The notes under the pieces: model-generated
Told to the model about the DNA's origin: nothing
What the model saw: only the letters and a program-made list of their open reading frames with translations
Databases searched by the model: none
Made by a program: the position numbers and the translations under genes
Assembly: GCA_020402745.1 (NCBI GenBank)
Contig: JADBYZ010000029.1
Span: 1 to 56,640, forward strand
Source of the DNA: Phenylobacterium sp.
GTDB taxonomy: Bacteria; Pseudomonadota; Alphaproteobacteria; Caulobacterales; Caulobacteraceae
DNA: 56,640 bases
Direction: 5' to 3'
Part shown: positions 24,745 through 33,930 of the stretch, one piece after another
How the letters are laid out: each line of letters begins with the position of its first letter
Position numbering within the stretch: the stretch's first letter is position 1

Positions 24745-25677
24745 TTGGACAGGACCGTGGAGGTGTGGAGCGGCGGCGTCAACACCTGGGAATGCGACGA
24801 GATGGGTCACCTGAACGTCCGGTTCTGGGTGGCCAAGGCGATGGAGGCCCTGGCCGGCCTGACTCGCGTGATGGGCATGCCCGACGCCTTTGCGCGCAGC
24901 GGCGGGGCCACCCTCGTCATCCGCGACCTTCATATGCGCTTCCTGCGCGAGGCCAGGGCGGGCGCCTGCCTGTGGGCCTCAGGCGGCATTGTCGCCCTGG
25001 GCGAGGCCGACGCCGACATCCTGGTGGTCCTGCGCCATGCCGACGGCGCGCCCGCCGCCACCTTCCGCATTCGGGCCGGGCACGCCACGGCCTCGGACCT
25101 GCGCCCCTTTCCCTGGCCGGCGCGCATCCGCACCGCCTGCGCGGCCCTGGCCATCGAGGTCCCCGACTTCGCCGCCCCCCGCAGCATCGACCTGTCCCCC
25201 CTGCAGGAGACCCGGGCCAGCCTTGGCTTCGCCGAGGCCCATGGCATGACGCGGATCGGCCTTGGGACCGTCGGTGCGGACGAGTTGGACGTCTTTGGCC
25301 GGATGCGCCCCGAAATGTTCATTGGCCGGGTCTCGGACGGGGTGGGGAGGCTGTTCGGCCCGACCCGCCCCGGGCCTGACGCGGAGTCGGGCGAGACGCC
25401 CCTGCGCATTGGCGGTGCCGTCCTGGAGTACCGGGTCATACACCATGGATGGCCGGTCGCCGGCGAGCATGTGGAGGTCCGCTCCGGCTTTGCCGACTGC
25501 ACCGCCCGGACCCGGCGGGTCTTCCACTGGATGTTGGACCCGGTCTCCGGCAAGCCCTGGGCCAGCGCCGAGGCCGTGGTGATCAGCTTCGACCTCGACG
25601 CCCGAAAGGTGGTCGACATTTCCGAGGCCGCCCAGGCGGAGTACCGCCGGCTCGCCATCCCGGGACTGGGGCTCTAG
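24745..25677 (+). CDS. Double hotdog-fold thioesterase family protein
   Basis: A 310-residue protein with two hotdog domains (about 1-135 and 160-305), as in acyl-CoA/acyl-ACP thioesterases. The first contains WECDEMGHLNVRFWVAKAM, a typical 4-hydroxybenzoyl-CoA-thioesterase-like helix with its acidic residue. The TTG at 24745 is preceded by GGCGAG. A GTG at 24757 is an alternative. It diverges from the b561-like gene across 66 bases. The acyl substrate is unknown. Confidence 0.75.
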   Translation: MDRTVEVWSGGVNTWECDEMGHLNVRFWVAKAMEALAGLTRVMGMPDAFARSGGATLVIRDLHMRFLREARAGACLWASGGIVALGEADADILVVLRHADGAPAATFRIRAGHATASDLRPFPWPARIRTACAALAIEVPDFAAPRSIDLSPLQETRASLGFAEAHGMTRIGLGTVGADELDVFGRMRPEMFIGRVSDGVGRLFGPTRPGPDAESGETPLRIGGAVLEYRVIHHGWPVAGEHVEVRSGFADCTARTRRVFHWMLDPVSGKPWASAEAVVISFDLDARKVVDISEAAQAEYRRLAIPGLGL

Positions 25678-25708
25678 CGAACACAGCCCTCATCAGACCT
25701 TCGGTCGG

Positions 25709-25921
25709 AGCTCCCCCTTGCTGCGCTCAATTCCTCTCCCCAGGGGGAGGTGGACCGGGGCAAAGCCCCGGGCCGGAGGGGGGTCAGCTGAGCCGCCGTT
25801 GACCCCCTCAGTCAGCTTCGCTGACAGCTCCCCCTTGGGGGAGCAATTGGCTCCGTAATTCCTCCCCCCAGGGGGAGGTGGCGGGCGTCAGCGGGCCGGA
25901 GGGGGTCAGCTGAGGGGCCGC
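25709..25921. repeat. Interspersed intergenic repeat cluster, copy 2
   Basis: The 262-base gap between the thioesterase and a convergent hydrolase holds no gene. It contains two GGGGGAGGTGG units (about 25740-25790 and 25868-25921). They are joined by CGTTGACCCCCTCAG and a TCAGCTTCGCTGACAGCTCC palindrome. The segment 25797-25921 recurs, inverted and nearly identical, at 41120-41252. Confidence 0.9.
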
Positions 25922-25939
25922 AGGCCATGAACCTCGCCG

Positions 25940-26836
25940 CTAGAGCAGGTCGGTCAGGGTCTGGCGGACGAGGTGCGGTCGCTCCATGGGCAGGAAATGG
26001 GTCGTGCCCGGAATGACCTCCAGGCGGATCCGGCCGCTGGCCGTCAGCGCCGCCTCGTGGCCGTCGGAGCGGCAGGTCGATCCTGTCTCCGCCTTGAGGA
26101 TCCGGATCGGGACCGCCGCCGCCTGGAAGGACGGCCAGGGGTCATGACCGTGGCTGGCGAAGTTGGAGGCCTCCCAGGCCGGATTGCAGTTCAGCTCCAC
26201 CTCGCCAGACGGCGTGTCATGGAAGCCGTCCTCCACATAGTCGGCCAGCATGTCGGGGGTCCAGGCGCGGAAGGCGCCCTTGCCGCTGTAGGAGGCGATC
26301 ACCGCCGCCTTGCTGGCGAAGACAGGCCGCCGGCGCAGGGCCCCCTGCAGCAGGGGGTTGTCGCCGGTCAGGGGCCGGTTTCCATTCTCGGCCGCGAAGC
26401 CGGGGGCCATGATGACCGGATCGAAGAGGGCGATCCCCCGCACCCGGCCAGGGCTCTCCGCCGCCGCCATCAGGCTGATTGTGCCGCCCATGGAATGTCC
26501 GCCCAGGACGGCGTCGCGGATGTCGAGCGCCTCGAGCACGGCCTTGAGGTCGGGCACCAGGTCGTACCAGTTGCGGGCCGGGTCCTCGAGTCGGGGCGGC
26601 AGGCCGGACAGGCCATGACCGCGCTGGTCGACGGCGACGATTCTCAGCCGGTCGGACAGGGGCCCCAGGATCGACCGGTAGGTCAGGGCGTTGAAGCCGT
26701 TGGCGTGGGAGAAGACGATGTCGACCGGGCGGTCCTGAGGGCCCATCTCGATGGCGGTTCCCTGGCCGCCGACGGACGGAAGTTCAAAGCGCAGACGGCG
26801 AAATTCGAAACCCGGAACAGTGCTGGACATGGACAC
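25940..26836 (-). CDS. Alpha/beta hydrolase
   Basis: A 298-residue alpha/beta hydrolase with oxyanion region SHANGFN, nucleophile elbow GGHSMGG (about residues 112-118), and a C-terminal catalytic histidine in GTTHFLP. It is probably a cytosolic esterase, lactonase or thioesterase with no assignable substrate. GTG at 26836 (GGAG five bases upstream) and ATG at 26830 are both plausible starts. It is divergent from mnmC across about 97 bases. Confidence 0.82.
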   Translation of the reverse strand: MSMSSTVPGFEFRRLRFELPSVGGQGTAIEMGPQDRPVDIVFSHANGFNALTYRSILGPLSDRLRIVAVDQRGHGLSGLPPRLEDPARNWYDLVPDLKAVLEALDIRDAVLGGHSMGGTISLMAAAESPGRVRGIALFDPVIMAPGFAAENGNRPLTGDNPLLQGALRRRPVFASKAAVIASYSGKGAFRAWTPDMLADYVEDGFHDTPSGEVELNCNPAWEASNFASHGHDPWPSFQAAAVPIRILKAETGSTCRSDGHEAALTASGRIRLEVIPGTTHFLPMERPHLVRQTLTDLL

Positions 26837-26933
26837 ACAGTCTCCCCTTGGCCTGTTCTAGCGCCTCGCCGTCCGACGCGCACCCGGAAGGATCACCCTT
26901 GCGGACCTTCCGTCGCCGGGACTAGGTCGCGGC

Positions 26934-28709
26934 ATGACTGCGGACCCGCCGCCCATCGACTGGACCGAGGACGGACGACCCCGCTCGTCCCTCTACGGCG
27001 ACGCCTATTTCGGGGCGGACGACGGGCTGGCGGAGTCCCGGGCGGTCTTCCTTGAGGGCTGCGGCCTGCCCGGGGCCTGGGCCGGACGCCAGTCCTTCAC
27101 CGTGGCGGAACTGGGCTTCGGGACGGGGCTCAACATCCTGGCCCTCCTGGACCTCTGGCGGCGGGAGGGTCCTCAGGGCGGGCGCCTGCACCTCTTCAGC
27201 GTCGAGGCCCACCTGATGCCGCGGGAGGCCGCCGCCCGCGCCCTCTCCACCTGGCCGGAGCTGGCGACCCTGGCGGCGCCCCTCCTCGCCCAATGGCCCG
27301 GAAAGCGGCGGGGCTTCCACCGGATCGATCTGCCGGAGTCCCGCGCCAGCCTGGACCTCGCCCTCATGGAGGTCGGCGAGGCCCTCTCCCTGTGGGATGG
27401 GCCGGCGGACGCCTGGTTCCTCGACGGCTTCGCTCCAGCCCTCAATCCCGACATGTGGCGGGACGAGGTCCTCCAGGCGGTGGCTGCACGGTCCGCCCCG
27501 GGCGCCCGGGCCGCCACCTTCACGGTCGCCGGACAGGTCCGCCGGGGGCTGGCCGCAGCGGGATTTGAGGTGCGCCGGGCCCCGGGCCATGGCCGCAAGC
27601 GCGAGCGCCTGGAGGCTGTCCTCCCCGGCGAGGCCGGGGCTCCCGGTCCGGCTGGGCCGACCGCGGTGATCGGCGCCGGGATCGCCGGGGCCGCAGCCCG
27701 TCGGGCCCTTCTGGCCCTGGGCGTGGAGGTGGTCCAGTTCGAGGCGGAGGCTCCTGGGGCCGGCGCCTCCGGCAATCCCGCCGGCCTGGTGACGCCGCGC
27801 CTCGACGCCGGCCTCGGACCTGTCGCCCGTTTGGCGGCTCAGGCCTTCCTGCGAGCCCTGGATGCCTATTCCGCGATCCCGGGGGCGGTGATCTCCCGCG
27901 GCGTGCTCCAGCTGGCGGCGAGCGAGAGGGACCCGGACCGGTTCGACCGCATCGCCGGCTCGGACCTCTTTCCAGAAGGAGCGCTACGACGTCTGGATCC
28001 TGCCGAGGCCTCGCAACTGCTGGGAGAACCGACGCACAGGGCCGGCCTGGACCAGCCTGACGCCCTCAGCCTGGACCCCCGCCAGGTCCTCGCCCGCTGG
28101 TGTGACGCAGATCTCCGGGGGCGGGTCGAGCGCCTGGAAGCGGTGGAGGGGGGTTGGCGCCTGACGACCGCGGGTGGCGAGACGCAGACCTTCCGGACGG
28201 TGATCCTGGCGGCCGGGGCCGGGCTTGACCGCCTCTGGCCGAAGGCCCCCATCCTGCCCGTCCGGGGCCAGGCCAGCTGGATCGCCGCCCCAGACCCGGG
28301 GACGACCCGCGCAGCCGGTTGGGGCGGCTATATCGCCCCCATGGCGGGGGGCTTCCTCTTCGGCGCCACCTTCCAGCGTGGGGAGACCTCCACCGACCTT
28401 TCAGAAGAGGACCACCGGGCCAATCTTGAAAATCTCGCCCGGGTCCGGCCGGAACTCGCTGCGGCCCTGACCGGGACGTCCATCGACGGCCGGGCCCGGA
28501 TCCGCGCGACCACCCGGGACCACCTGCCCCTGGCCGGGGCGGTCCCGGAGGCGCCTGGACTTCTGGTGCTCGGCGGCCTGGGATCCCGCGGCCTGACCTG
28601 GGCGCCCCTGCTGGGCGAGCATGTCGCCGCCCTGGTCGCTGGCGCGCCTTCCCCACTCCCCGGCGACCTGGCGGCGCTGGTGGATCCCGCGCGCCGTTCG
28701 GCGGCCTGA
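26934..28709 (+). CDS. mnmC: Bifunctional tRNA U34 methyltransferase/FAD oxidoreductase MnmC
   Basis: A 591-residue two-domain enzyme. The N-terminal half (about 1-235) is the SAM-dependent methyltransferase, with ELGFGTGLN as the SAM loop and AWFLDGFAPALNPDMW. The C-terminal half (about 243-585) is the FAD oxidoreductase, with AVIGAGIAGAAARRALL and GLGSRGLTWAPL. It converts cmnm5U34 to nm5U34 and then mnm5U34 in tRNAs reading purine-ending codons. MnmH, which acts on the sulfur of the same nucleotide, is encoded about 4 kb downstream. The domain order and length are standard. Confidence 0.93.
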   Translation: MTADPPPIDWTEDGRPRSSLYGDAYFGADDGLAESRAVFLEGCGLPGAWAGRQSFTVAELGFGTGLNILALLDLWRREGPQGGRLHLFSVEAHLMPREAAARALSTWPELATLAAPLLAQWPGKRRGFHRIDLPESRASLDLALMEVGEALSLWDGPADAWFLDGFAPALNPDMWRDEVLQAVAARSAPGARAATFTVAGQVRRGLAAAGFEVRRAPGHGRKRERLEAVLPGEAGAPGPAGPTAVIGAGIAGAAARRALLALGVEVVQFEAEAPGAGASGNPAGLVTPRLDAGLGPVARLAAQAFLRALDAYSAIPGAVISRGVLQLAASERDPDRFDRIAGSDLFPEGALRRLDPAEASQLLGEPTHRAGLDQPDALSLDPRQVLARWCDADLRGRVERLEAVEGGWRLTTAGGETQTFRTVILAAGAGLDRLWPKAPILPVRGQASWIAAPDPGTTRAAGWGGYIAPMAGGFLFGATFQRGETSTDLSEEDHRANLENLARVRPELAAALTGTSIDGRARIRATTRDHLPLAGAVPEAPGLLVLGGLGSRGLTWAPLLGEHVAALVAGAPSPLPGDLAALVDPARRSAA

Positions 28710-28780
28710 GGTTCCGGGTGGTCATCTTCCCGCCGTGGTTCCAAGGTCTTATGGTCGCACCCCTCCAGAGGAGTCCTGCG

Positions 28781-29200
28781 ATGTTTCGAACCCTCGCCCT
28801 GGTCGCTGCAGCCACCCTGGGTCTGACTGCGGCGGCGCTGGCCCAGACTGAATCCAAGCCGCAGACCGACAAGGCGGACGGCAAGGCCGCCCCCGCCGCT
28901 CAGAAGAGCTGCTTTTTCAATCGCGACGTCCGCGGGTTTGCAGCCCCTGACGACAAGACCCTCTACCTCCGGGTCCGGACAAAGGACGTCTACAGGCTCG
29001 ATATGAGGGGGCGTTGCGCCGAGCTCGACTGGGAACACAAGATCGCCATCGACAGTCGCGGCTCTTCCGCGATCTGCAGCGCGATCGACATCACGGTCCT
29101 CGTCAAGAATCCCATCGGCGTGTCCCGGTGCTCGGTGGAGACGCTGACGCGTCTTTCGCCCGAAGAGGTCGCCGCCCTGCCCAAGAAGTCGCGGCCCTGA
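28781..29200 (+). CDS. Small secreted DUF6491-like protein
   Basis: A 139-residue protein with a signal peptide (hydrophobic core residues 4-20, cleavage near ALA). A short low-complexity Ala/Lys stretch and a compact domain with four cysteines follow (SCFFN, RGRCAEL, SAICSAID, VSRCSV). The pattern resembles DUF6491, common in Caulobacterales, of unknown function. The cysteines could form two disulfides in the periplasm. GAGGAG precedes the ATG at 28781. Confidence 0.75.
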   Translation: MFRTLALVAAATLGLTAAALAQTESKPQTDKADGKAAPAAQKSCFFNRDVRGFAAPDDKTLYLRVRTKDVYRLDMRGRCAELDWEHKIAIDSRGSSAICSAIDITVLVKNPIGVSRCSVETLTRLSPEEVAALPKKSRP

Positions 29201-29210
29201 CCCGGACCTC

Positions 29211-29240
29211 CCGGGCGACAGCGCTCACGCTTTCGCCCGG
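29211..29240 (+). terminator. Terminator-like hairpin
   Basis: A 12-bp stem with one internal mismatch (29211-29223 with 29228-29240, CCGGGCGA...TCGCCCGG) and a CTCA loop lies 11 bases after the DUF6491-like stop codon. No T run follows, so it may only stabilise or partly terminate the message before modA. Confidence 0.4.
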
Positions 29241-29296
29241 GGCGGAAGACGAATACGCTGGGTGGATAGCGTCCCATCTCACCCCGGAGTGCTTGC

Positions 29297-30070
29297 GTGT
29301 CCCTGACCCGGCGGACCCTGGCCGGCCTGATCGCCCTGGCGCCAACCCGGGCCTGGGCGTCCGAAGGCCCCCTTGTCGCGGCGGCGTCGGACCTGACAGG
29401 GGCGCTCCCCATCATCGCAGAGCGGTTCCGGCGCGCCGGCGGCGGCCCGGTCCGGCTGACCTTTGGGTCCTCCGGCGCCCTGACCCGTCAGATCGAGGCC
29501 GGGGCGCCCTTCGAGGTCTTCCTCAGCGCAGAGGCCAGCCTGGCGCGCCGCCTGGCGGCGGCGGGGCGCACCCAAGGCCCCGGCCGGGTCTATGGGCAGG
29601 GCCGGCTGGTGATCTTCGCGCGGACCGGGTCCAGGGTGCGCCCGGCCGGCGGGACCGCTGAGTTGATCCGAGCCCTGCGGGACGGTCGTATCCGCAGGCT
29701 GGCCATCGCCAACCCCGAGCACGCGCCCTATGGCCGGGCGGCCCGGGAAGCCCTCACCGCCCTTGGAGTCTGGCGCCTCGCCGAGCCGCGCCTTGTTCTG
29801 GGCGACTCCGCCGCCCAGGCGGCGCGCTTCGCCATGACCGGCGGCGCCGAGGCCGGCCTCCTGCCCCTGTCCCTGGCCCTCGGGCCGGAGCTGGCGCGGG
29901 CGGGCGCCCATGCGCGGATCGATCCGGCCCTTCACGCCCCCCTGGTTCAGACTGTGGTGCTGTTGCGGGGCGCCGGCCAGGAGGCCCGGGCCTTCTTCGA
30001 CTTCCTGGCCTCACCCCCGGCCCGGGCTGTCCTGAGGGACTTCGGCCTGGCCCCGGACGGAGACGCCTGA
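29297..30070 (+). CDS. modA: Molybdate-binding periplasmic protein ModA
   Basis: A 257-residue periplasmic binding protein with a short signal peptide (ending near WAS, residue 22). It shows the ModA motifs AAASDLTGALPII, FGSSGALTRQIEAGAPFEVFLSA and IANPEHAPYGRAAREAL. It captures molybdate (or tungstate) for ModB/ModC. GTG at 29297 has GGAG eight bases upstream. modB follows after three bases. The nearby molybdopterin enzyme is a likely consumer of the imported metal. Confidence 0.92.
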   Translation: MSLTRRTLAGLIALAPTRAWASEGPLVAAASDLTGALPIIAERFRRAGGGPVRLTFGSSGALTRQIEAGAPFEVFLSAEASLARRLAAAGRTQGPGRVYGQGRLVIFARTGSRVRPAGGTAELIRALRDGRIRRLAIANPEHAPYGRAAREALTALGVWRLAEPRLVLGDSAAQAARFAMTGGAEAGLLPLSLALGPELARAGAHARIDPALHAPLVQTVVLLRGAGQEARAFFDFLASPPARAVLRDFGLAPDGDA

Positions 30071-30073
30071 GCC

Positions 30074-30742
30074 GTGGACTCCGTCGCCTTCGCCCTGTCC
30101 TTCAAGCTCAGCCTGTGGACCGCCTGCCTGCTGACCCCGGTCGGCGTGCTGATCGCCCGGACCCTGGCCTATCAGGTCCGGCGGGGCCGGGCGGTGCTGG
30201 AGGGGTTGATCGCCCTGCCCCTCGTCCTGCCGCCCACCGTGCTGGGCTTCTACCTTCTGGCCGCCCTCGGCGACGCCTCGCCCCTGGGGGCGGTCTGGAC
30301 GGCGGTCTTTGGACAGGGGCTCGTCTTCAGCTTCGAGGGGCTGGTGGCCGCCTCCCTGATCGCCAACCTGCCCTTCGCGGTGCAACCCGCCCTGCGGGCG
30401 TTCGAATCGATCCGGCCCGAACTGAGGGAGGCGGCCTGGGTCAGCGGTCTGGGTCCCTGGCGCACCTTCTGGACGGTCGAGGCGCCCCTGGCCTGGCCCG
30501 GCGTCCTGACCGGCTTCATCCTCACCTTCGCCCACACCATGGGCGAGTTCGGGGTGGTCCTGATGATCGGCGGGTCGATCCCCGGCGAGACCCGGACGGC
30601 GGCCCTGGCCATCTACGACAAGGTTCAGGCCTTTGACGACGCTGGCGCCGGAATCCTGGCGGCGGCCCTGGTCGCCGTCTCCGTCGTGGCGATCATCGCG
30701 GTCCAGGCCCTGGGCTCACGGCTGGCGCGCCATGACCGGTGA
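30074..30742 (+). CDS. modB: Molybdate ABC transporter permease ModB
   Basis: A 222-residue inner membrane permease with about five helices. The PLVLPPTVLGFYLL stretch is typical of ModB, and the cytoplasmic EAA-type loop is LREAAWVSGLGPWRTFWTV. GTG at 30074 lies three bases after the modA stop. Its end overlaps modC by 11 bases. Confidence 0.92.
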   Translation: MDSVAFALSFKLSLWTACLLTPVGVLIARTLAYQVRRGRAVLEGLIALPLVLPPTVLGFYLLAALGDASPLGAVWTAVFGQGLVFSFEGLVAASLIANLPFAVQPALRAFESIRPELREAAWVSGLGPWRTFWTVEAPLAWPGVLTGFILTFAHTMGEFGVVLMIGGSIPGETRTAALAIYDKVQAFDDAGAGILAAALVAVSVVAIIAVQALGSRLARHDR

Positions 30743-31445
30743 CCCCGCCCTTAGCCTGTCCTTCCGGCGCGGGGGTCCGGCCGGCGTGTCCGCCGACCTT
30801 ACCCTGGCGCCCGGCGAGATCCTGGCCCTGACTGGACCCTCGGGGGCGGGTAAGACCACCCTCCTGCGGGTCGTCGCCGGCCTTGTCCGCCCGGGCGAGG
30901 GCCGGATCACCTGCGCCGGCCAGGTCTGGCTCGACACCGCCGCCGGCCTTTTCGTCCCGCCCTACCGCCGCCGGACGGGCCTCGTCTTCCAGGCCTACGC
31001 CCTGCTGCCGCACATGAGTGCCCTCCAGAACATCCTGATGGCCATGGGCGACCTGCCCGGGGACCAGGCCCGCGAGGAGGCCCGCCGCCTGATGACAGCC
31101 CTGGACCTGCCGGGCCTCGAGGACCGCAAGCCGGCCAACCTTTCCGGCGGGCAGCAGCAGAGGGTGGCCCTGGCCCGGGCCCTGGCGCGCCGGCCCTCGG
31201 TCCTGCTCCTCGATGAGCCCCTCTCGGCGGTGGATCGCCGCACCCGTGGTCGGGTCCGCGAGGAACTCGCCGCCCTGCGCCGTGCGGGGGGGCCCCCCGT
31301 CCTGCTGGTCACCCACGACCTGGAAGAGGCCGTCAGTCTGGCCGACCGGCTGGCGGTGATGGACGCAGGCCGGATCCTGCAGTGCGGGGCGCCGGGGGAG
31401 GTGTTGGCCGATCCCCGGATCATCGAGGTCCTCGACCTTGGCTGA
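30732..31445 (+). CDS. modC: Molybdate ABC transporter ATPase ModC, lacking the C-terminal sensor domain
   Basis: A 237-residue ABC ATPase with Walker A GPSGAGKTT (about 33-41), Q-loop VFQAYALLPHMSA, signature [14 protein letters not shown], Walker B LLLDEP and switch His in VTHDLEE. Typical ModC proteins are about 350 residues with a molybdate-binding Mop/TOBE domain at the C-terminus. This one stops at the ATPase domain with a normal stop codon. Trans-inhibition by molybdate may thus be absent. It is convergent with selD, with four bases between stops. Confidence 0.9.
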   Translation: MTGDPALSLSFRRGGPAGVSADLTLAPGEILALTGPSGAGKTTLLRVVAGLVRPGEGRITCAGQVWLDTAAGLFVPPYRRRTGLVFQAYALLPHMSALQNILMAMGDLPGDQAREEARRLMTALDLPGLEDRKPANLSGGQQQRVALARALARRPSVLLLDEPLSAVDRRTRGRVREELAALRRAGGPPVLLVTHDLEEAVSLADRLAVMDAGRILQCGAPGEVLADPRIIEVLDLG

Positions 31446-31449
31446 GGCC

Positions 31450-32520
31450 TCAGGCGCCGGGCGTCAGAACGATCTGCGCCAGCCCCTCGGCGAACCGGCC
31501 CACCCTCGAGGCGTCGAAGCCCGCCGCCCGCAGGCGCAAGAGGACGTCTTCCGCCGCGCCGGGCGCCGCCGCGACCAGCAGGCCGCCGCTGGTCTGGGGG
31601 TCGCTCAGCAGGTCCCGCCGCCAGGGCTCCAGGGCTTCTGCGCCCAGGACGTCCGCGCCGTAGCTGTCCCAGTTGCGCACGCTGGCGCCGGTCCGCACCC
31701 CGTCCCGTGCGAGGGCCTCCGCGCCGGGCAGGAGGCGCGGCGCCAGGGGATCGATCCGGAGGGTCAGGCCCGCGCCCCGGGCCATTTCCAGCCCATGGCC
31801 GAGCAGACCGAAGCCGGTGACGTCGGTCATGGCGTGGACACCCTCCAGCGCCGCTAGGTCCGGTCCGGGGGTGTTGAGCCGGGTCGCCGAGCCCACCAGG
31901 GCGGCATAGCCTTCCGCCTCCAGCCGGCCCTGCTTGAAGCCCGCCGACAGCACGCCCACGCCCAGGGCCTTGCCGAGGATCAGCTCGTCCCCCGCCCGGG
32001 CGGCGCGGTTGGTCATCACCCGATCGGGATGGACCAGGCCCAGGGCCACCAGGCCATAGATGGGCTCGACGCTGTCGATGGAGTGGCCGCCGGCGATGGG
32101 AATGCCCGCCTCGGCGCAGATCTCGGACCCGCCGGCCAGGATGCCGCGGATGGTCTCCACCGGCAGGACATTGATGGGCATGCCCACCATCGCCAGGGCC
32201 AGGATCGGCCGGCCGCCCATGGCGTAGACGTCGGACAGGGCGTTGGCGGCGGCGATCCGCCCGAAGTCCCGGGGATCGTCCACCATGGGCATGAAGAAGT
32301 CGGTGGTGGCGATCAGGGCCTGCTCGTCGTTCAGCCGCCAGACCGCGGCGTCGTCGGAGGTCTCGGTCCCCACCATCAGGCTGGCGAAGGGCGCGGAGGC
32401 CGGAGCGCCGGCCAGGATCTGCTGCAGGACGCCGGGCGCGATCTTGCACCCGCAGCCGCCGCCATGGGCCAGGCTGGTCAGCCGCACCGGCCCCTGCGTC
32501 CCTGTCGCGGTTTCCGCCAT
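31450..32520 (-). CDS. selD: Selenide, water dikinase SelD (cysteine form)
   Basis: A 356-residue selenophosphate synthetase. The glycine-rich N-terminal loop [11 protein letters not shown] carries Cys23 at the catalytic position, with Cys25 and Lys26, rather than selenocysteine. ATP-site stretches include [12 protein letters not shown] and [11 protein letters not shown]. It makes selenophosphate. No selA, selB or tRNA-Sec lies in the window. The divergent neighbour is the selenophosphate-using MnmH, so the selenium here is probably for tRNA selenouridine. The ATG at 32520 matches the family start. Confidence 0.93.
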   Translation of the reverse strand: MAETATGTQGPVRLTSLAHGGGCGCKIAPGVLQQILAGAPASAPFASLMVGTETSDDAAVWRLNDEQALIATTDFFMPMVDDPRDFGRIAAANALSDVYAMGGRPILALAMVGMPINVLPVETIRGILAGGSEICAEAGIPIAGGHSIDSVEPIYGLVALGLVHPDRVMTNRAARAGDELILGKALGVGVLSAGFKQGRLEAEGYAALVGSATRLNTPGPDLAALEGVHAMTDVTGFGLLGHGLEMARGAGLTLRIDPLAPRLLPGAEALARDGVRTGASVRNWDSYGADVLGAEALEPWRRDLLSDPQTSGGLLVAAAPGAAEDVLLRLRAAGFDASRVGRFAEGLAQIVLTPGA

Positions 32521-32619
32521 GCCCCGAGCCTCCTGTTCAGACTGTCCGAGGGCGGGTGTATACCAGCGGCCCATGACCTGCGCTCTCGATTTCCCGTCGC
32601 CCCGACCGGACCTGGCCCG

Positions 32620-33681
32620 ATGAGCGGGCCCGAAACCGTCGCTTCCGCCGACGCCGCGACCCGGGCGCGCTTCGACATGGTGATCGACGTGCGCAGCCCC
32701 GGCGAATTCGCGGAGGACCACGTGCCGGGGGCGGTCAACCTGCCCGTCCTCGACAACGCCGAACGGGCCGAGGTCGGGACCCTCTATGTGCAGAAGTCAC
32801 GCTTCCTGGCGCGCAAGGTTGGCGGGGCCTATGTCGCGCGCAACATCGCCGGCCACCTGCTGGGCGCCCTGGCTGACCAGCCCGGCGGCTTCCGGCCCCT
32901 GGTCTATTGCTGGCGCGGCGGCATGCGCTCGGGCGCCATGGCCCACATCCTGTCCCAGGTCGGCTGGCGGGTCGGCGTCCTGGCCGGCGGCTATCGCACC
33001 TATCGCCGGGAGGTGACGACCCGGCTCTACGATTCCCCACCCGGCTTCCGCGCCCTGGTGCTCGACGGCCCGACGGGCTCGGGCAAGACCGAGGTGCTGC
33101 GGCGCCTGCCGGCCCTGGGCGTCCAGGTCCTGGACCTGGAAGGCCTGGCGGAGCACCGGGGCTCCCTGCTGGGCGCCCTGCCGGGCCAGCCCCAGCCGGC
33201 CCAGAAGATGTTCGAGAGCCGGCTCCTCGGCGCCCTGGAGGCCCTCGACCCTTCCCGTCCCGTGGTGATTGAGGCGGAGTCCAGCAAGGTGGGCGAGCGC
33301 ATGGTGCCCCCCGCCGTCTGGACCGCCATGACCGAAGCCCCCGCGATCCGGCTAGAGGCCCCGCCCGAGGCCCGCGCCGCCTACCTCGCCGGGGTCTACG
33401 CCGAGACCGCCGGGGACGTGGAGGCCCTGATGGCCCTCCTCTCCCGCCTGCCCAGCAAGCCCGGCGCCAGGCGCCTGTCCGAATGGCGCGCCCTGCTGGA
33501 GGCCGGCGACCTGGAGCCCGTGGCCCTCGGCCTCGTTGAGACCCACTACGACCCCGCCTACCGGCGGTCCTCGCGCCAGCACGAACGGCCGCAGGCGGGC
33601 CGCATCGACCTGCCCGCCGTCACCGGCCCGGAACTCGACCGGGCGGCCGAGGCGGTGGCGGCCCTTGTACGGGGATGCTGA
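32620..33681 (+). CDS. mnmH: tRNA 2-selenouridine synthase MnmH (SelU/YbbB)
   Basis: A 353-residue enzyme with an N-terminal rhodanese domain, catalytic Cys97 in [11 protein letters not shown], and a C-terminal P-loop domain, GPTGSGKT (about 150-157). It replaces the sulfur of s2U34 with selenium from selenophosphate via a geranylated intermediate, in tRNAs that also carry the mnm5 group made by MnmC. It diverges from selD across a 99-base gap, and the pair forms a selenium-for-tRNA unit. Confidence 0.93.
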   Translation: MSGPETVASADAATRARFDMVIDVRSPGEFAEDHVPGAVNLPVLDNAERAEVGTLYVQKSRFLARKVGGAYVARNIAGHLLGALADQPGGFRPLVYCWRGGMRSGAMAHILSQVGWRVGVLAGGYRTYRREVTTRLYDSPPGFRALVLDGPTGSGKTEVLRRLPALGVQVLDLEGLAEHRGSLLGALPGQPQPAQKMFESRLLGALEALDPSRPVVIEAESSKVGERMVPPAVWTAMTEAPAIRLEAPPEARAAYLAGVYAETAGDVEALMALLSRLPSKPGARRLSEWRALLEAGDLEPVALGLVETHYDPAYRRSSRQHERPQAGRIDLPAVTGPELDRAAEAVAALVRGC

Positions 33682-33765
33682 GCACAGGGTTTCCCGGCTA
33701 GGCCTATTTTGGGGAGACCACTGTCGCCGCCCAGGCGCCGCCGGGGAATGTGCGTGGGGAACGAA

Positions 33766-33840
33766 TGGTGGACGTGACAGGGATCGAACCTGTGACCCCC
33801 TCGATGTCAACGAGGTGCTCTACCGCTGAGCTACACGTCC
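33766..33840 (-). tRNA. tRNA-Val (anticodon GAC), CCA encoded
   Basis: The minus strand folds into a full cloverleaf. The acceptor stem is GGACGTG with CACGTCC, the D arm GCTC...GAGC, and the anticodon stem CCTCG/CGAGG around the loop TTGACAT. The T arm is ACAGG/CCTGT with TTCGATC. Positions 34-36 read GAC, so it decodes GUC/GUU valine codons. The 3' CCA is encoded (33766-33768). Confidence 0.97.
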
Positions 33841-33930
33841 GGGGTCGGCTTCCCGGTCGGGAAGCGGAGGCGGGGATATACCGGCGGGGCGGGCCCGGCG
33901 CAAGCGGCCAAAGACCGGGAGCGTCGCGGC

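Noticed and set aside
25709-25921. CRISPR array
   Set aside because: Only two irregular units occur here, with unequal spacing and internal hairpins. Copies elsewhere are single and inverted, and no cas genes are present.
31450-32520. Selenocysteine-containing SelD
   Set aside because: The catalytic position is a cysteine codon (Cys23), not an in-frame TGA.
33766-33840. tRNA-Asp
   Set aside because: The anticodon loop TTGACAT gives anticodon GAC (valine); aspartate would require GTC.
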